Positions 1-8,665 of a stretch of DNA of 64,000 nucleotides are shown piece by piece. The notes below the pieces were generated by a model. That model was not told where the DNA came from and did no database searches. It saw only the letters and a list, made by a program, of their open reading frames with translations. Source of the stretch: Streptomyces sannanensis (GTDB taxonomy: Bacteria > Actinomycetota > Actinomycetes > Streptomycetales > Streptomycetaceae); assembly GCF_039536205.1 (NCBI RefSeq), contig NZ_BAAAYL010000001.1, positions 7,192,001 through 7,256,000 of the forward strand. Reading direction: 5' to 3'. Every line of letters begins with the position of its first letter. The stretch's first letter is position 1. Made by a program: the position numbers and the translations under genes.

Positions 1-292
1 TGACGGTGACCCTGCCGTTCACGGTCTCGCTGCGGACGGCTCCGGTGGCGCCCTTGGCCCGGTCGACGGTGACGGTCTTCCGGCCGCCGCCGAGGTCGGT
101 GAGGGTGACGCGGTCACCGGTGATGAGGGTGACGGTGGTGCTCGAGCCCTGGGCCCCGGTGAAGGTGGCCGGTACGGACGCGGTGTCTGGAGCGGTATCG
201 GACGCGGCGACGGTCTGCCCTGCCGAGAGCAGTACCAGGGAGAGCCCTGCGGCGAGCAGGGCGGCCCTTCCTCGTGCGGAAGGTCTGATCAC
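1..292 (-). CDS. Secreted S8 subtilisin-like peptidase, N-terminal part (runs off window)
   Basis: The frame opens at a GTG (290-292) with GAGGAG six bases upstream and stays open to the window edge, giving 97 residues. The start has an Arg-rich n-region, then a hydrophobic stretch (about residues 9-24) and an Ala-rich end, which is a Sec signal peptide. It continues with VTLITGDRVTL and VDRAKGATG, a pattern typical of the propeptide start in large secreted actinobacterial subtilases. The catalytic triad lies outside the window, so the family call rests on the propeptide pattern only. Export and extracellular proteolysis are inferred from the family. Confidence 0.7.
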   Translation of the reverse strand, partial: MIRPSARGRAALLAAGLSLVLLSAGQTVAASDTAPDTASVPATFTGAQGSSTTVTLITGDRVTLTDLGGGRKTVTVDRAKGATGAVRSETVNGRVTV

Positions 293-607
293 GACGCACT
301 CCTCGGACGCCCGGGGGAAGGGGTGGTTCCGGGCGCCGCGATGAGTCTGGGCCGTGGGAGGTGAGTTGACGCCTGTCGCGCGTGGCGGCTATGTGCCTGG
401 CGGCCAACCGCCAGTTGACACAGCCCTGTTGACAGCCGTATGCCGGTCAGGCGTCGCAACGAGTCGGGCGGCGCGCGGATCGGGGCCGCGCGCCGGTCAG
501 GGCGTCGGACCGAGGGCGTACTTCCGGAAGCCGCGCTTGAGCCGGCGCGCAGGGCGGCGGCCCGATTCGGAGGAGCAGTGGGAACAGCGCAGGGGGCAGG
601 CGTAGGT

Positions 608-703
608 GATGTCGTGAGGACGGTGGAGAACCATCTGGGCAGGGTCTATCGCAAGCTCGGAATCTCCGGCCGGACGGTTCTGGCCCAGGCCCTGCTGGCC
701 TGA
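608..703 (+). pseudogene. LuxR-family HTH remnant
   Basis: The last 30 codons before the TGA at 701-703 read as the recognition half of a LuxR HTH (VENHLGRVYRKLGISGRT). The sequence upstream in the same frame has no HTH first half and no receiver or ATPase domain. It is the 3' tail of a regulator whose body has been lost. No start or ribosome-binding site supports separate expression. Confidence 0.6.
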
Positions 704-873
704 CGGCGACGGCGGACTCCCCACGAGTACGGGAAGGTCCGTGTGCGGGGTGCTCGTCGGTGACCCGGAGTACCCCGCGGTCCGAAGGAAGCGGAGGACG
801 ATTACAGTCGTCCTGAGCAGATGGATCACTGAAAACGCCGGGCCTGATGGCTGCGCGGCAGGAGGAGAGCCCG

Positions 874-1215
874 ATGGACGCCCAGCACTTCGAGCGGATC
901 GCCGCGTTCCTCGAGGACCGGCTTCGCCCACTCTTCGACGCCGAGATGGGCAGCGAGCACGGTTTCGGGATGGATGACACCTCCCGCGCGCTGCGTGCAC
1001 TCCTCAACACAGTGAAGGCCGCGACGGCGGTCAAGGGGCTTGCCGAGCAGCGGGCGACGGCCGACCCGGCAATGCGCAACACCATCGATCAGGCACTGGA
1101 GCACAACTGGGACGTCCTGCGAGGCATCGCCCGCAACTGGGAGGACCACCCCGACTTCCTCCGCGAGTTCAAGCTCCACTCGTGGGAGCTCGACAAGGCC
1201 GCCGCCGCGAGCTGA
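874..1215 (+). CDS. Small hypothetical protein, DUF6221-like
   Basis: 113 residues. The ATG at 874 is chosen over an in-frame ATG at 847 because GGAGGAG lies just upstream. The protein is acidic and helical, without signal peptide or membrane segment. It starts DAQHFERIAAFLEDRLRPLF and ends with a VLRGIARNWEDHPDF segment. That ending resembles the C-terminal pattern (VLRxxAxxxxxHPDY) of actinobacterial DUF6221 proteins. No biochemical role is known. The family assignment is from memory of the pattern and tentative; the reading frame itself looks real. Confidence 0.65.
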   Translation: MDAQHFERIAAFLEDRLRPLFDAEMGSEHGFGMDDTSRALRALLNTVKAATAVKGLAEQRATADPAMRNTIDQALEHNWDVLRGIARNWEDHPDFLREFKLHSWELDKAAAAS

Positions 1216-1370
1216 CGGCCGGGCGCCGTCACGGCTGCCTGCTCGTCGGCCTTCTCGTCGAGATGCGCGATGACCCGCCGCCGGCCGACTTCCGGTGGGG
1301 CGTCGCTCGGCGCCCCGGCGATGGTGTTGACCGCCGGCTCCGGCGTCGTGTGGGGCGCGGCGGTGTGCTC

Positions 1371-1403
1371 GCTTTCTCCGGTGCCGGTGGCACCGGAGAA
1401 AGC
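1371..1403 (-). terminator. Perfect 15-bp hairpin after the SGNH remnant
   Basis: GCTTTCTCCGGTGCC and its exact complement are separated by three bases. The hairpin starts a few bases beyond the stop of the leftward SGNH fragment (1409), as expected for its terminator. It has no T-run, which is usual in Streptomyces. Confidence 0.6.
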
Positions 1404-1408
1404 CGGCT

Positions 1409-1744
1409 TCATGAGAGTTCCGCGAGGGCGTGGACCACAGTGACAGCGACGGCCCGCTGCTCGGCGAGCGTGAGGTGCACGCCGTCTTCCAGATGCAGAC
1501 CGGCGGTGATGCCCCGGGTGTCGACGACGGGTTCCGGTTGTGCGTGCAGGAACTCGGCGATGCGGCCGATGTCCGTGTTGGACCAGGTGATCTGAGCCCG
1601 CTGGAAGTGCGGGTACGTACTGAGGCGCTCTTCGTCCACCGTGGTCGGTGTGATCCAGAGCCATCGGGCGGACGTACGTCCGATGACGAGGTCCCGGAGA
1701 GCGAGCAGGTTGCGTTCGGTCTCTTCCGGGCTGACCAGGGGGAA
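1409..1744 (-). pseudogene. C-terminal fragment of an SGNH/GDSL hydrolase
   Basis: About 110 residues remain, from SPEETERNLLALRDLV to the stop at 1409. The stretch LEDGVHLTLAEQ fits SGNH block V, with the catalytic Asp and His in DGVH, and WLWITPTT precedes it. Block I with the nucleophile Ser (GDS) and the first half are missing. At about 1745-1765 the homology stops and a truncated MarR gene on the other strand begins, so both genes were broken at the same junction. Confidence 0.6.
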
Positions 1745-1764
1745 GCGCCCACGGAGCCGAGGCG

Positions 1765-2166
1765 TTGGACGTCGTTGGCGGGCTGGCCCCGCCGGATGTC
1801 GGATTGCTGCGCATGATCGCCGGCCAACCCGGGCGAAGTCAGCGGTCATTGGCCGCCGAGCTGGGGGTTGTGCCCAGTCGTGTCGTCACCTTGATCGACA
1901 ACCTTGACGACAAGGGACTGGTGGAGCGGCGCCGCAGCACCGAGGATCGCCGCAATCACGTGTTGTATCTGTCCGCCGAAGGTCAACGCGTCCTGGACGA
2001 GATGCGGAAGGTTGCCTCCGCGCATGAGGAAGATGTCTGTTCGGCCCTGGACCTCGATCAGCGGGCCCAGTTGACCGCACTGCTCGCGCGCATCGCCGAC
2101 CAGCAGGGCCTCACCCCGGGTGTCCACCCGGGCTACCGGCACCTGTCCAAGGGCCGCCGCGCTTAG
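1765..2166 (+). pseudogene. MarR-family regulator, N-terminally truncated
   Basis: 133 codons from a TTG; the frame is closed by a stop at 1732-1734. It carries the winged helix of MarR proteins: SQRSLAAELGVVPSRVVTLID (HTH) and GLVERRRSTEDRRNHVLYLS (wing), then the C-terminal dimer helices. The usual 25-30 N-terminal residues (helix 1, dimer interface) are replaced by sequence from the junction with the SGNH fragment. No convincing ribosome-binding site is seen. Probably non-functional; the HTH itself is intact. Confidence 0.6.
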
Positions 2167-2495
2167 GACCTGTCCGGCCAGGCATTGGCGCGCGGGCCGG
2201 GCGTAGAAGCCTTGGTGTTTCCTTCTGTGAGGAGCAGGACGAGCGAGCGGCCCCGGCCGTCACAGGCCAGGTGGACCTTGCTGATCAGGCCACCTCTGGA
2301 TCTCCCGAGAGCTGGGCTGCGGTGCCCCCTCTTCGGGGGCCGCCGCGTGCTGGTGGGCCCGGACATTCGTGGAGTCGGCCGCCCACCAGCAGTCGATCTC
2401 ACCTGCGGCGTCCGCCCGAGCCGGCGCGGCACGCAGCACTTCGGTCGAACGTGCCGTCCGCAGCCCAGCGGTGGAACCTGCCGGTTCCCCGGAGG
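2166..2495 (-). pseudogene. IS5-type transposase remnant
   Basis: Read leftwards, three frames give pieces of one IS5/IS112-type transposase: RFHRWAADGTFDR, then WAADSTNVRAHQHAA (a DDE-region segment), then ALGRSRGGLISKVHLACDG. At least two frameshifts and both ends lost make it inactive. The left limit has the sequence ACCTGTCCGG that recurs at Streptomyces IS ends. Confidence 0.65.
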
Positions 2496-2499
2496 GACG

Positions 2500-2958
2500 T
2501 CATGGCGCGGTCCTGTTCACGCGGATCAGTGTCTGCTGTCCGTTCGCGACGAGAGTCCGACGGCCGTCCTGGACGCCGAACGCCTCCAGTCGGCATACGG
2601 TCAGGGTGCGCCCGGACTTCAGGACCGTTCCGACTGCCTCGATGTGGTCGCCGACGGCGGGCGCGAGCAGGTTGATCTTGTACTCGACGGTGAGCACCTC
2701 GGTGTTCTCGGGGAACAGTGTGAAGGCGGCGTAGCCGCCGGCGCTGTCCGCTATGGCGCTGGTGGCGCCGGCGTGGAAGTAGCCGTGCTGCTGGGTCACT
2801 TCGGGGCGGCTCGGGAGCACGATGTGCACGCGGCCGGGCGCGATGTGCGTGATCCGTGCACCGAGGTGGCTCATCAGTCCCTGGCGGTCGAAGCTGTCCC
2901 GGATGCGTGCCTGCATCTCGGGGCTCGCCTGTTCTTGCTGCGTTCGGTCCTCTTCCAT
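2500..2958 (-). CDS. PaaI-type hotdog thioesterase
   Basis: 152 residues. The ATG at 2958 has AGGAG six bases upstream; an upstream in-frame start has none. Features of the PaaI/hotdog fold are visible: HGYFHAGATSAIADSAGGYAA (the long central helix, with the HG motif before it), LTVEYKINLLAPA, and a C-terminal strand with VANGQQTLIRV. Members hydrolyse aryl- or acyl-CoA thioesters in the cytosol. It may salvage CoA in the nearby catabolic cluster, but no operon link is visible, since its neighbours are remnants. The substrate cannot be told from sequence. Confidence 0.8.
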   Translation of the reverse strand: MEEDRTQQEQASPEMQARIRDSFDRQGLMSHLGARITHIAPGRVHIVLPSRPEVTQQHGYFHAGATSAIADSAGGYAAFTLFPENTEVLTVEYKINLLAPAVGDHIEAVGTVLKSGRTLTVCRLEAFGVQDGRRTLVANGQQTLIRVNRTAP

Positions 2959-3010
2959 GTGCTCTCCTTCGGTGGACACCACAGTGTGCGAACGGAGTCG
3001 GGCGGGTTCC

Positions 3011-3300
3011 TCAGCCGGCCAGGTGTTCCACCAGCAGGAATCCGCCGATGACGATCATGATGGCACCGGAGGTGCGGGTGACCACCCGGGCCGCCGAGAG
3101 CCGGGTCTTCAATACGGTGCGGGCGAGGACGCCGACGGTGAAGTGGACGAGGGCGCAGGCGGTCGTGTGGAGCGTGCCGAGCAGTCCGGTCTGCGCGGCG
3201 ACCGGCCAGGTGGCTGCGGGGTCGAGGAAATGCGGGAACAGCGAGAAGTACAGCAGTAGCGCCTTCGGGTTCAGGATGCCGGCTCCGGCTCCCCTGACCG
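3011..3300 (-). pseudogene. LysE/RhtB-type amino-acid exporter, C-terminal remnant
   Basis: About 95 residues: GAGILNPKALLLYFSLFPHFLDP is the characteristic mid-protein LysE segment, followed by two hydrophobic segments ending VEHLAG. The first half (roughly 110 residues with the first three TM helices) is missing, and the sequence upstream is unrelated. Not expected to transport. Confidence 0.65.
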
Positions 3301-3481
3301 TCACGCTCGCACTGCTCCTCGGACCGCGCACTCCCACGACGGCTTCCAGGTGCAGGGAGGGCAGCGGATCTCGACTTGTCCCGAAGTGTCAAATCGTCCG
3401 TCTCCCGAGGCCAAGTGTTCGGAGGCTGTGCGGCCTACCGTTGCGTTCTGAAAGGTCGACGATCCTGCGGAAGGGCACACC

Positions 3482-3859
3482 ATGGCTGGTTCTTCGACAG
3501 TTGGCCACATGCGTGAGAATGGCAGCTGGAATCCTCTGTGGGACCAGTTGCATGAATGGGATCCCGTATGGACCGAGCAGTTCATGAAGACGGCAACGGC
3601 GCCCTGGAAAAGCGGGATACTTGAGCCGAAGGTCATTGAACTGCTCTGCATCGCGGTGGACGCCGCCTGTACTCATATGTATTCCTCTGGGGTTCGCCGC
3701 CATATACGAGCTGCGCTGGAGCTCGGTGCGACCCGGGAGGAAATCCTCGAAGTGCTCAAGCTGGCCACGGTGGTCGGAATTCACGCTTGCAATATCGGCG
3801 TTCCGATCCTCGCGGAAGAAGTCACAGCTCATGAGCAGCGGTACGCCGGTCTTGGGTGA
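3482..3859 (+). CDS. Carboxymuconolactone decarboxylase / AhpD-like protein
   Basis: 125 residues. The ATG at 3482 has GGAAGG upstream. It is a single all-helical CMD domain: EPKVIELLCIAVDAACTHMY carries a Cys and a His near the usual active-site position, followed by GVRRHIRAALELGATREEIL and VLKLATVVGIHACNIG. CMD proteins include gamma-carboxymuconolactone decarboxylases and AhpD peroxidase partners; the strict CxxC of AhpD is absent here (Cys-Thr-His instead). The neighbouring acyl-CoA ligase points to degradation of an organic acid, possibly aromatic. The actual reaction is not determined. Confidence 0.75.
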   Translation: MAGSSTVGHMRENGSWNPLWDQLHEWDPVWTEQFMKTATAPWKSGILEPKVIELLCIAVDAACTHMYSSGVRRHIRAALELGATREEILEVLKLATVVGIHACNIGVPILAEEVTAHEQRYAGLG

Positions 3860-4131
3860 CCTCACAACGGGTGTCGGCCAGGACAGCACACTGGCGGGCA
3901 GGTTGTGCCAGCTCGCCGGCGAGGAGCTGGCCGGCCGTCGCTGCCCGCGCGGTGGGCGCTACGCCTGAGCGTCGCGCCCGTGAGTTCTTCCCGCGCCATC
4001 ACCGAAACAAGCCTGAGCCGCCATCCGCCTCGGCCTGCGCGCCGTCGTGCGCGCAGGCCTCCCTCCGGCTGTCGGACGCTTCTGCAGCGCATGATGGCCT
4101 GTCCTTGAACCCGCTGCAGAAGCAGGTCGGT

Positions 4132-5637
4132 TCAGTCCGCGAGTTCCTGCCGCTCGACGACTATCTCACGCTTGAGGATCTTGCCCGTCGCACCCTTGGG
4201 GAGTGCGTCGGCGAATGTGACGATCCGCGGGTACTTATACGCGGCCACCCGCTGTTTGATGTAGTCACGTATCTGATCGGCCGTGGTCTGTGCACCGTCC
4301 CGGAGAGTCACCACGGCGGCCACCTCCTCGCCGTGGATCTCGTGCGGCACGCCGACAACCGCGGCTTCGGCCACGGCCGGGTGTTCGTAGAGCACCTCCT
4401 CGATCTCGCGCGGGTAGACGTTGTACCCGCCGCGGATGATGAGGTCCTTCTTCCGGTCGACGATGAAGTAGTAGCCGTCTTCGTCCACACGGGCGAGGTC
4501 GCCGCTGTGGAACCACCCGCCCCGCATGGCCTCGGCGGTCGCATCCGGTCGGTTCCAGTAGCCCTTCATGATGTTCTCGCCGCGGATCGCGATCTCACCG
4601 ACTTCGCCCTGGCCCACCGCGGCGCCATCGTCCGCGACGAGCTTGAGTTCGACCCCGCGGACCGCGAGGCCGATCGAGCCGGCCTTGCGTGGACGGTCCG
4701 GGGGGTTGAACGCGGCGACCGGCGATGTCTCGGAGAGCCCATAGCCTTCGAGTACGGTGACGTCGAATTCCCGTTCGAATCCGTGCAGCACCTCGACCGG
4801 CAAGGAAGCTCCGCCGGAAACCGCCAGTCGCAGCGGGGAGAGGTCGTAACCGCCGGGGATCCCGGTGCGGAGAAGGGCCGTGTACATCGTGGGGACGCCC
4901 AGGAAGACGGTTACTGCGTCCCGCTGCATGATCTCCAGCGCCTTGGCCGGCTCGAACCGCGGCAGCAAGGTCAGGGCGGCGCCCGCGGCGACGGCAGTGT
5001 TGAGGGCACAGGTCTGCCCGAATGCGTGGAACAGCGGCAGACCGCCGAACAGTACGTCGTTCTGCCCGACGCGGAGCAGCGTCTCTGCAGCGGTGGCCGC
5101 GTTGGTGATCAGGTTGCGGTGACTCAGCTCGGCGCCCTTCGGGATCCCTGTCGTGCCCGAGGTGTACAGGATCACGGCAGTGTCGTCCTGCGCCCGGTCG
5201 ACCACCTTGGGCAGGGGTTCGGCGGTCTGTACCAGGGCGTCGAATGCAGTCGGGTCCATGACCAGGCATGCGGCGCCCACGTCTGCTGCCGCCGTCGTGA
5301 CCTCGTCCGCGAACGCCGGATTCGTCAACACGATCCGGGACCCGGAGTCCCGAAGGGCGAAGGCCGTTTCACGGGCCTTCAGCAGCGGATTCATCGGCAC
5401 CACCACTCCGCCGGCGCGGAGGATGCCGTAGTAAGCGACCGGGAAGCAGATGACGTTGGGCATGACCAATGCGACGCGATCGCCCGGATGGACGCCCTTG
5501 GCCTGCAGCAGAGTGGCGATCCGGGCGCTCGCTTCGTCGAGTTGGGCATAGGTGAGGACGATCTCGTCCTGGCGAACGGCCACGCGGTCGCCGTTGGCCC
5601 AGGCGGATTCCGCCAGGAGTGCGGCGAGGTTGTTCAT
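4132..5637 (-). CDS. Acyl-CoA synthetase (AMP-binding, long-chain or aromatic acid-CoA ligase)
   Basis: 501 residues, starting MNNLAALLAES; the ATG at 5637 has GAAGGGG upstream, and the open frame before it looks non-coding. ANL superfamily motifs in order: ILYTSGTTGIPKGAE (P-loop), GYGLSETSPV, GGWFHSGDLARVDEDGY, the hinge DRKKDLIIRGGYNVYPREIEE and the catalytic PKGATGKILKRE lysine. It activates a carboxylic acid with ATP to the acyl-adenylate and then to the CoA thioester. It probably provides the CoA ester entry step of the cluster at 3.5-13 kb. It is transcribed away from the AraC gene across a 557-bp divergent gap. Chain length and substrate cannot be read off. Confidence 0.88.
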   Translation of the reverse strand: MNNLAALLAESAWANGDRVAVRQDEIVLTYAQLDEASARIATLLQAKGVHPGDRVALVMPNVICFPVAYYGILRAGGVVVPMNPLLKARETAFALRDSGSRIVLTNPAFADEVTTAAADVGAACLVMDPTAFDALVQTAEPLPKVVDRAQDDTAVILYTSGTTGIPKGAELSHRNLITNAATAAETLLRVGQNDVLFGGLPLFHAFGQTCALNTAVAAGAALTLLPRFEPAKALEIMQRDAVTVFLGVPTMYTALLRTGIPGGYDLSPLRLAVSGGASLPVEVLHGFEREFDVTVLEGYGLSETSPVAAFNPPDRPRKAGSIGLAVRGVELKLVADDGAAVGQGEVGEIAIRGENIMKGYWNRPDATAEAMRGGWFHSGDLARVDEDGYYFIVDRKKDLIIRGGYNVYPREIEEVLYEHPAVAEAAVVGVPHEIHGEEVAAVVTLRDGAQTTADQIRDYIKQRVAAYKYPRIVTFADALPKGATGKILKREIVVERQELAD

Positions 5638-6141
5638 TCGGTTTCCCCTTCGATCTGGGCTGGCGGCGGCCACGGATGGAGGCGGGAGGCACCGAGGTCC
5701 GCGGTGTTCTGTGTCGCGATCACGTCGATGGGTCGATCCCGACGCGGCCGGGGGTCCACCGCCAATGCCGTTCGATGCCCCTGGAAGTCCGGTAGCAGCA
5801 CGCATCTCTGACGTAAGGTCAGCCCTGGCCGCAGCACATCGGCGCTTCAACTCGGTCTCGGCGAAGTCCTCGTATTCCGTACGGGAATGAAGGACCGCGT
5901 GGTCAGCTTGTCATGCCGGCCTTGTTCCGTTCCTCGCGCAGGAATCCAACGGCTTCGGCACACGTAATTGCTTCAGGGGTCGTCACTCTGCATCGAGTTC
6001 CTGCCGTTTCGCGGGTCTGGTCAACGGTTGGGCTGTTTGTCATGGTGTTCTCCGCTGGATTTCAGATCGGCCGGGACGCCGAATCCAGGCGGCGAGCTCC
6101 ACCGCGGTGGTGCAACGCTAGGTCACCACCTGGCGCATCGC
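5638..6141. other. Divergent intergenic region, ligase / araC
   Basis: About 500 bases with no supportable gene. It must hold the promoter of the leftward ligase. No copy of the 25-bp operator found beside araC was seen here. Confidence 0.5.
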
Positions 6142-6174
6142 TTGACTTGACGTGACATCTGACTTATCAATTGG
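6142..6174 (+). promoter_or_regulatory. araC promoter overlapping operator copy 1
   Basis: TTGACT (6142-6147) and TATCAA (6165-6170) are spaced by 17 bases, close to the sigma-70/HrdB consensus. The -10 region lies inside gtgacatctgacttatca (6152-6169), whose reverse complement recurs with one mismatch at 7258-7275. A protein bound here would block the promoter, which fits autorepression. Promoter and operator are predictions. Confidence 0.55.
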
Positions 6175-6194
6175 GGACAGACCGGAGTGCGCCC

Positions 6195-7217
6195 ATGAAG
6201 CCCCTTGTCCGCAATGCAGCGCTGAACAGCTACGTCGAGCTCAGCCAGTCGCTCGGCATCGACCCGCGGGTCCTGATGAAGCGGGTGGGCCTGGATCCCA
6301 TCGGCCTCGCGATCCAGGACAGATGGATCTCCGGCGTGGCCGTGGCTCAGCTGCTCGAGCTTTCGGCGGCGACCTCACACCAGGAGGACTTCGGCCTGCT
6401 CCTGGCCGAGCGCCGCCGCTTCTCCAACCTCGGCCCCATCAGCCTGGTCATACGTGAGGAGCCCGATGTCCGCAGCGCGGTCGAGCTCCTCATCCGCCAT
6501 GAGCACATGTACAACGAGATGCTTCGCAGTCGGCTCTCCGAGGCGAACGGCCTGGCCACCCTCAAGGTGGGCCTGGAACTGAGTGAGGCCATGGCGGCCC
6601 GCCAGGCCATGGAGCTGGCCGTGGGCGCCTTTCACCGGGTCCTGCGCAGCTTCCTCGGTACTCGGTGGCAGCCGGTGTCCGTGTGTTTCACACACAGTGC
6701 TCCGGCGGATCCCGCTACCCACCGGAGGATCTTCGGTCCCGTAGTGGAATTCGACCGGGAATTCAACGGGATCGTCTTCTATGCCAGTGATCTCAACGCC
6801 CCCAACACCATGTCGGACCCACTGCTCCGGACCTACGCGCGGCAGTATTTCGACGCCATCGCGGTTTCGAGGGACACGACTGTGCTGGACCGCGTACGCG
6901 ACCTGATCGAGGTGTTGCTGCCGACCGGGCGCTGTTCGATCGAGCAGGTCGCGTGCAGCCTCGGCGTCGACCGGAGAACCGTGCACCGGCACCTGGCGGC
7001 CTCGGGCGAGACGTTCTCCTCCGTCCTCAACGCGACGCGTACCCAGCTCGCGGAGCAGCTCGTGGCGAACCCACGTCGTTCGTTGACGGAGATCTCCGGG
7101 CTGCTGGGATTCTCCGCACCGAGCGCCTTCTCTCGCTGGTTCAGCGAGCGATTCGGCTGCAGCCCCAGGCAGTGGCGCGTCCAGAGGACGCAGGAACAGC
7201 CCTTCGTCGGGGATTGA
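6195..7217 (+). CDS. AraC-family regulator with arabinose-binding-like N-terminal domain
   Basis: 340 residues. The ATG at 6195 follows GGAG at 8 bases; a TTG at 6171 lies inside the promoter. The N-terminal ~200 residues match the Arabinose_bd/OruR-type sensor (LVRNAALNSYVELSQSLGIDPR at the start, FDREFNGIVFYASDLN near its end). The C-terminus has two HTHs: CSIEQVACSLGVDRRTVHRHL and SLTEISGLLGFSAPSAFSRWFSERFG followed by SPRQWR. It probably senses a pathway acid or CoA ester and controls the downstream BKACE operon and itself, since the same 25-bp sequence lies before both. Confidence 0.88.
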   Translation: MKPLVRNAALNSYVELSQSLGIDPRVLMKRVGLDPIGLAIQDRWISGVAVAQLLELSAATSHQEDFGLLLAERRRFSNLGPISLVIREEPDVRSAVELLIRHEHMYNEMLRSRLSEANGLATLKVGLELSEAMAARQAMELAVGAFHRVLRSFLGTRWQPVSVCFTHSAPADPATHRRIFGPVVEFDREFNGIVFYASDLNAPNTMSDPLLRTYARQYFDAIAVSRDTTVLDRVRDLIEVLLPTGRCSIEQVACSLGVDRRTVHRHLAASGETFSSVLNATRTQLAEQLVANPRRSLTEISGLLGFSAPSAFSRWFSERFGCSPRQWRVQRTQEQPFVGD

Positions 7218-7252
7218 CCACCAGCGATCATCTGCTGCCGGGCAGGCCGTCC

Positions 7253-7277
7253 CCAAGTGATAAGTCGGATGTCACCT
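7253..7277 (+). promoter_or_regulatory. Operator copy 2, upstream of the BKACE operon
   Basis: tgataagtcggatgtcac (7258-7275) is the reverse complement of the sequence in the araC promoter with one mismatch over 18 bases, three over 25. It lies 36 bases past araC and 250 bases before the BKACE start. Most likely it is the binding site for the AraC protein or another pathway regulator. Confidence 0.55.
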
Positions 7278-7527
7278 GTGGTCATGCGTGAGATGTAACC
7301 GGCCCTTAACTTTGCATTACCGCAAGAGAGACTGCCCGGTCCCACGAGGACGGGCAGGAGCCCTGCCCCGACCGCTTGCTCCCCGAGCCCGCCGGCCGTA
7401 TCCGAGTCGGCCGGCGAGCCCGGGAACCCCTGCAATTCCGCTCCGCTCTTCGCCATGCCTCAGGCCCCGCATCGCCGGCAGCGATGTGTGCAGTGAGTGA
7501 AGACCCATCCGACAAAGGAGATGGACC

Positions 7528-8586
7528 ATGCATTTCTTCGACGACTCCCTGTATCCGGAGAACCAGGAGAAGCTGGTCATCCAGGCCGCGCCCTACGGGC
7601 CGGAGTGGCTGCCCGGTGATGCCGACGACCTCCCGGTCACCATGGACGAACATGTGCAGGCGGCGGTCGACTGCTACAACGCCGGTGCCACGGTGCTGCA
7701 CATCCATGTGCGCGAGCTGGACGGCCACGGCTCCAAGCGCATCTCCATGTTCAACGAGCTGATGGCCCGGTTGCGCGAGGCCGTGCCCGACATGGTCCTG
7801 CAGATAGGCGGGTCCATCTCCTTCGCCCCCGAGGACGAGGGCGCCGACGCCAAGTGGCTCAGCTACGACACCCGCCACATGCTGGCCGAGATCGACCCCC
7901 GGCCGGACCAGGTGACGATCGCGATCAACACCAACCAGATGAACATCGTCGAGATCTTCGACGACGAGGACATCGAGGGCACCTCGATCTCCAAGGCGGC
8001 GTACTACAAGGCCTACCGCGACATGGTGGTCGAGGCCGGGCCGGACTTCTACCTCGAGCACCTCAAGCGGCTCCGCGCCAACGACATCCAGCCGCACTTC
8101 CAACTCGCCAACATGGCCCAACTGGAGACGGTCGAACGGCTGATCCGCAAGGGTGTCTACAGCGGGCCGCTGGTGCTCAACTACGTCGCCATCGGAGGCG
8201 GGTTCGCCGGACGGCACCCGGCCGACCTGATCGAGTTCATCCGCCGCGTCCCGGACGGCGCCGTCCTCACCATTGAGGCCTCCATGCGCGCGGTGGCGCC
8301 GATGAACGCGATTGGCATCGCCCTGGGTGCGCATGTGCGGGTGGGCAACGAGGACAACCTGTGGCGGCGCAAGGGCGAGCGGATGTCCTCCGTCGAGCAG
8401 GTCGAGCAGATGGTCCGGATCGCCGATGCGCTCGGCCGTGAGATCGCCACCGGGCAGGAGGCGAAGAAGATCTACAAGATCGGCGAATGGTACGAGGGCG
8501 CCGACGAGACCCTGGACCGGCTCGGCATGGTGCCCAACCGCCGTCCCGGCCGGCGCGGCTTTATGCTGCGCGACGTCAAGAGCTGA
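7528..8586 (+). CDS. Beta-keto acid cleavage enzyme (BKACE, DUF849)
   Basis: 352 residues; AGGAG sits seven bases before the ATG. BKACE enzymes are zinc TIM barrels that condense a beta-keto acid with acetyl-CoA and split it to acetoacetate plus a new CoA ester (prototype: 3-keto-5-aminohexanoate cleavage enzyme Kce). The zinc site is visible as HIHVRE (His58, His60) and a Glu in LTIEASM (about 250). VQAAVDCYNAGATVLH and the LQIGG strand also fit. First gene of a probable operon with a quinone oxidoreductase, a dioxygenase and a transporter. Dehydrocarnitine and similar beta-keto acids are known substrates in this family; the one here is unknown. Confidence 0.87.
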   Translation: MHFFDDSLYPENQEKLVIQAAPYGPEWLPGDADDLPVTMDEHVQAAVDCYNAGATVLHIHVRELDGHGSKRISMFNELMARLREAVPDMVLQIGGSISFAPEDEGADAKWLSYDTRHMLAEIDPRPDQVTIAINTNQMNIVEIFDDEDIEGTSISKAAYYKAYRDMVVEAGPDFYLEHLKRLRANDIQPHFQLANMAQLETVERLIRKGVYSGPLVLNYVAIGGGFAGRHPADLIEFIRRVPDGAVLTIEASMRAVAPMNAIGIALGAHVRVGNEDNLWRRKGERMSSVEQVEQMVRIADALGREIATGQEAKKIYKIGEWYEGADETLDRLGMVPNRRPGRRGFMLRDVKS

Positions 8587-8665
8587 CACGACCCGACCCC
8601 ACTGGCGGCGGCCCGTGGACCGATCCCGCGGCCGCCGCCCCACACACGAGTGAACGGAGCAAGCC

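Noticed and set aside
3856..5811. Long + strand frame opposite the acyl-CoA ligase
   Set aside because: It is the mirror of the ligase codon pattern; the minus strand has all ANL motifs and a ribosome-binding site.
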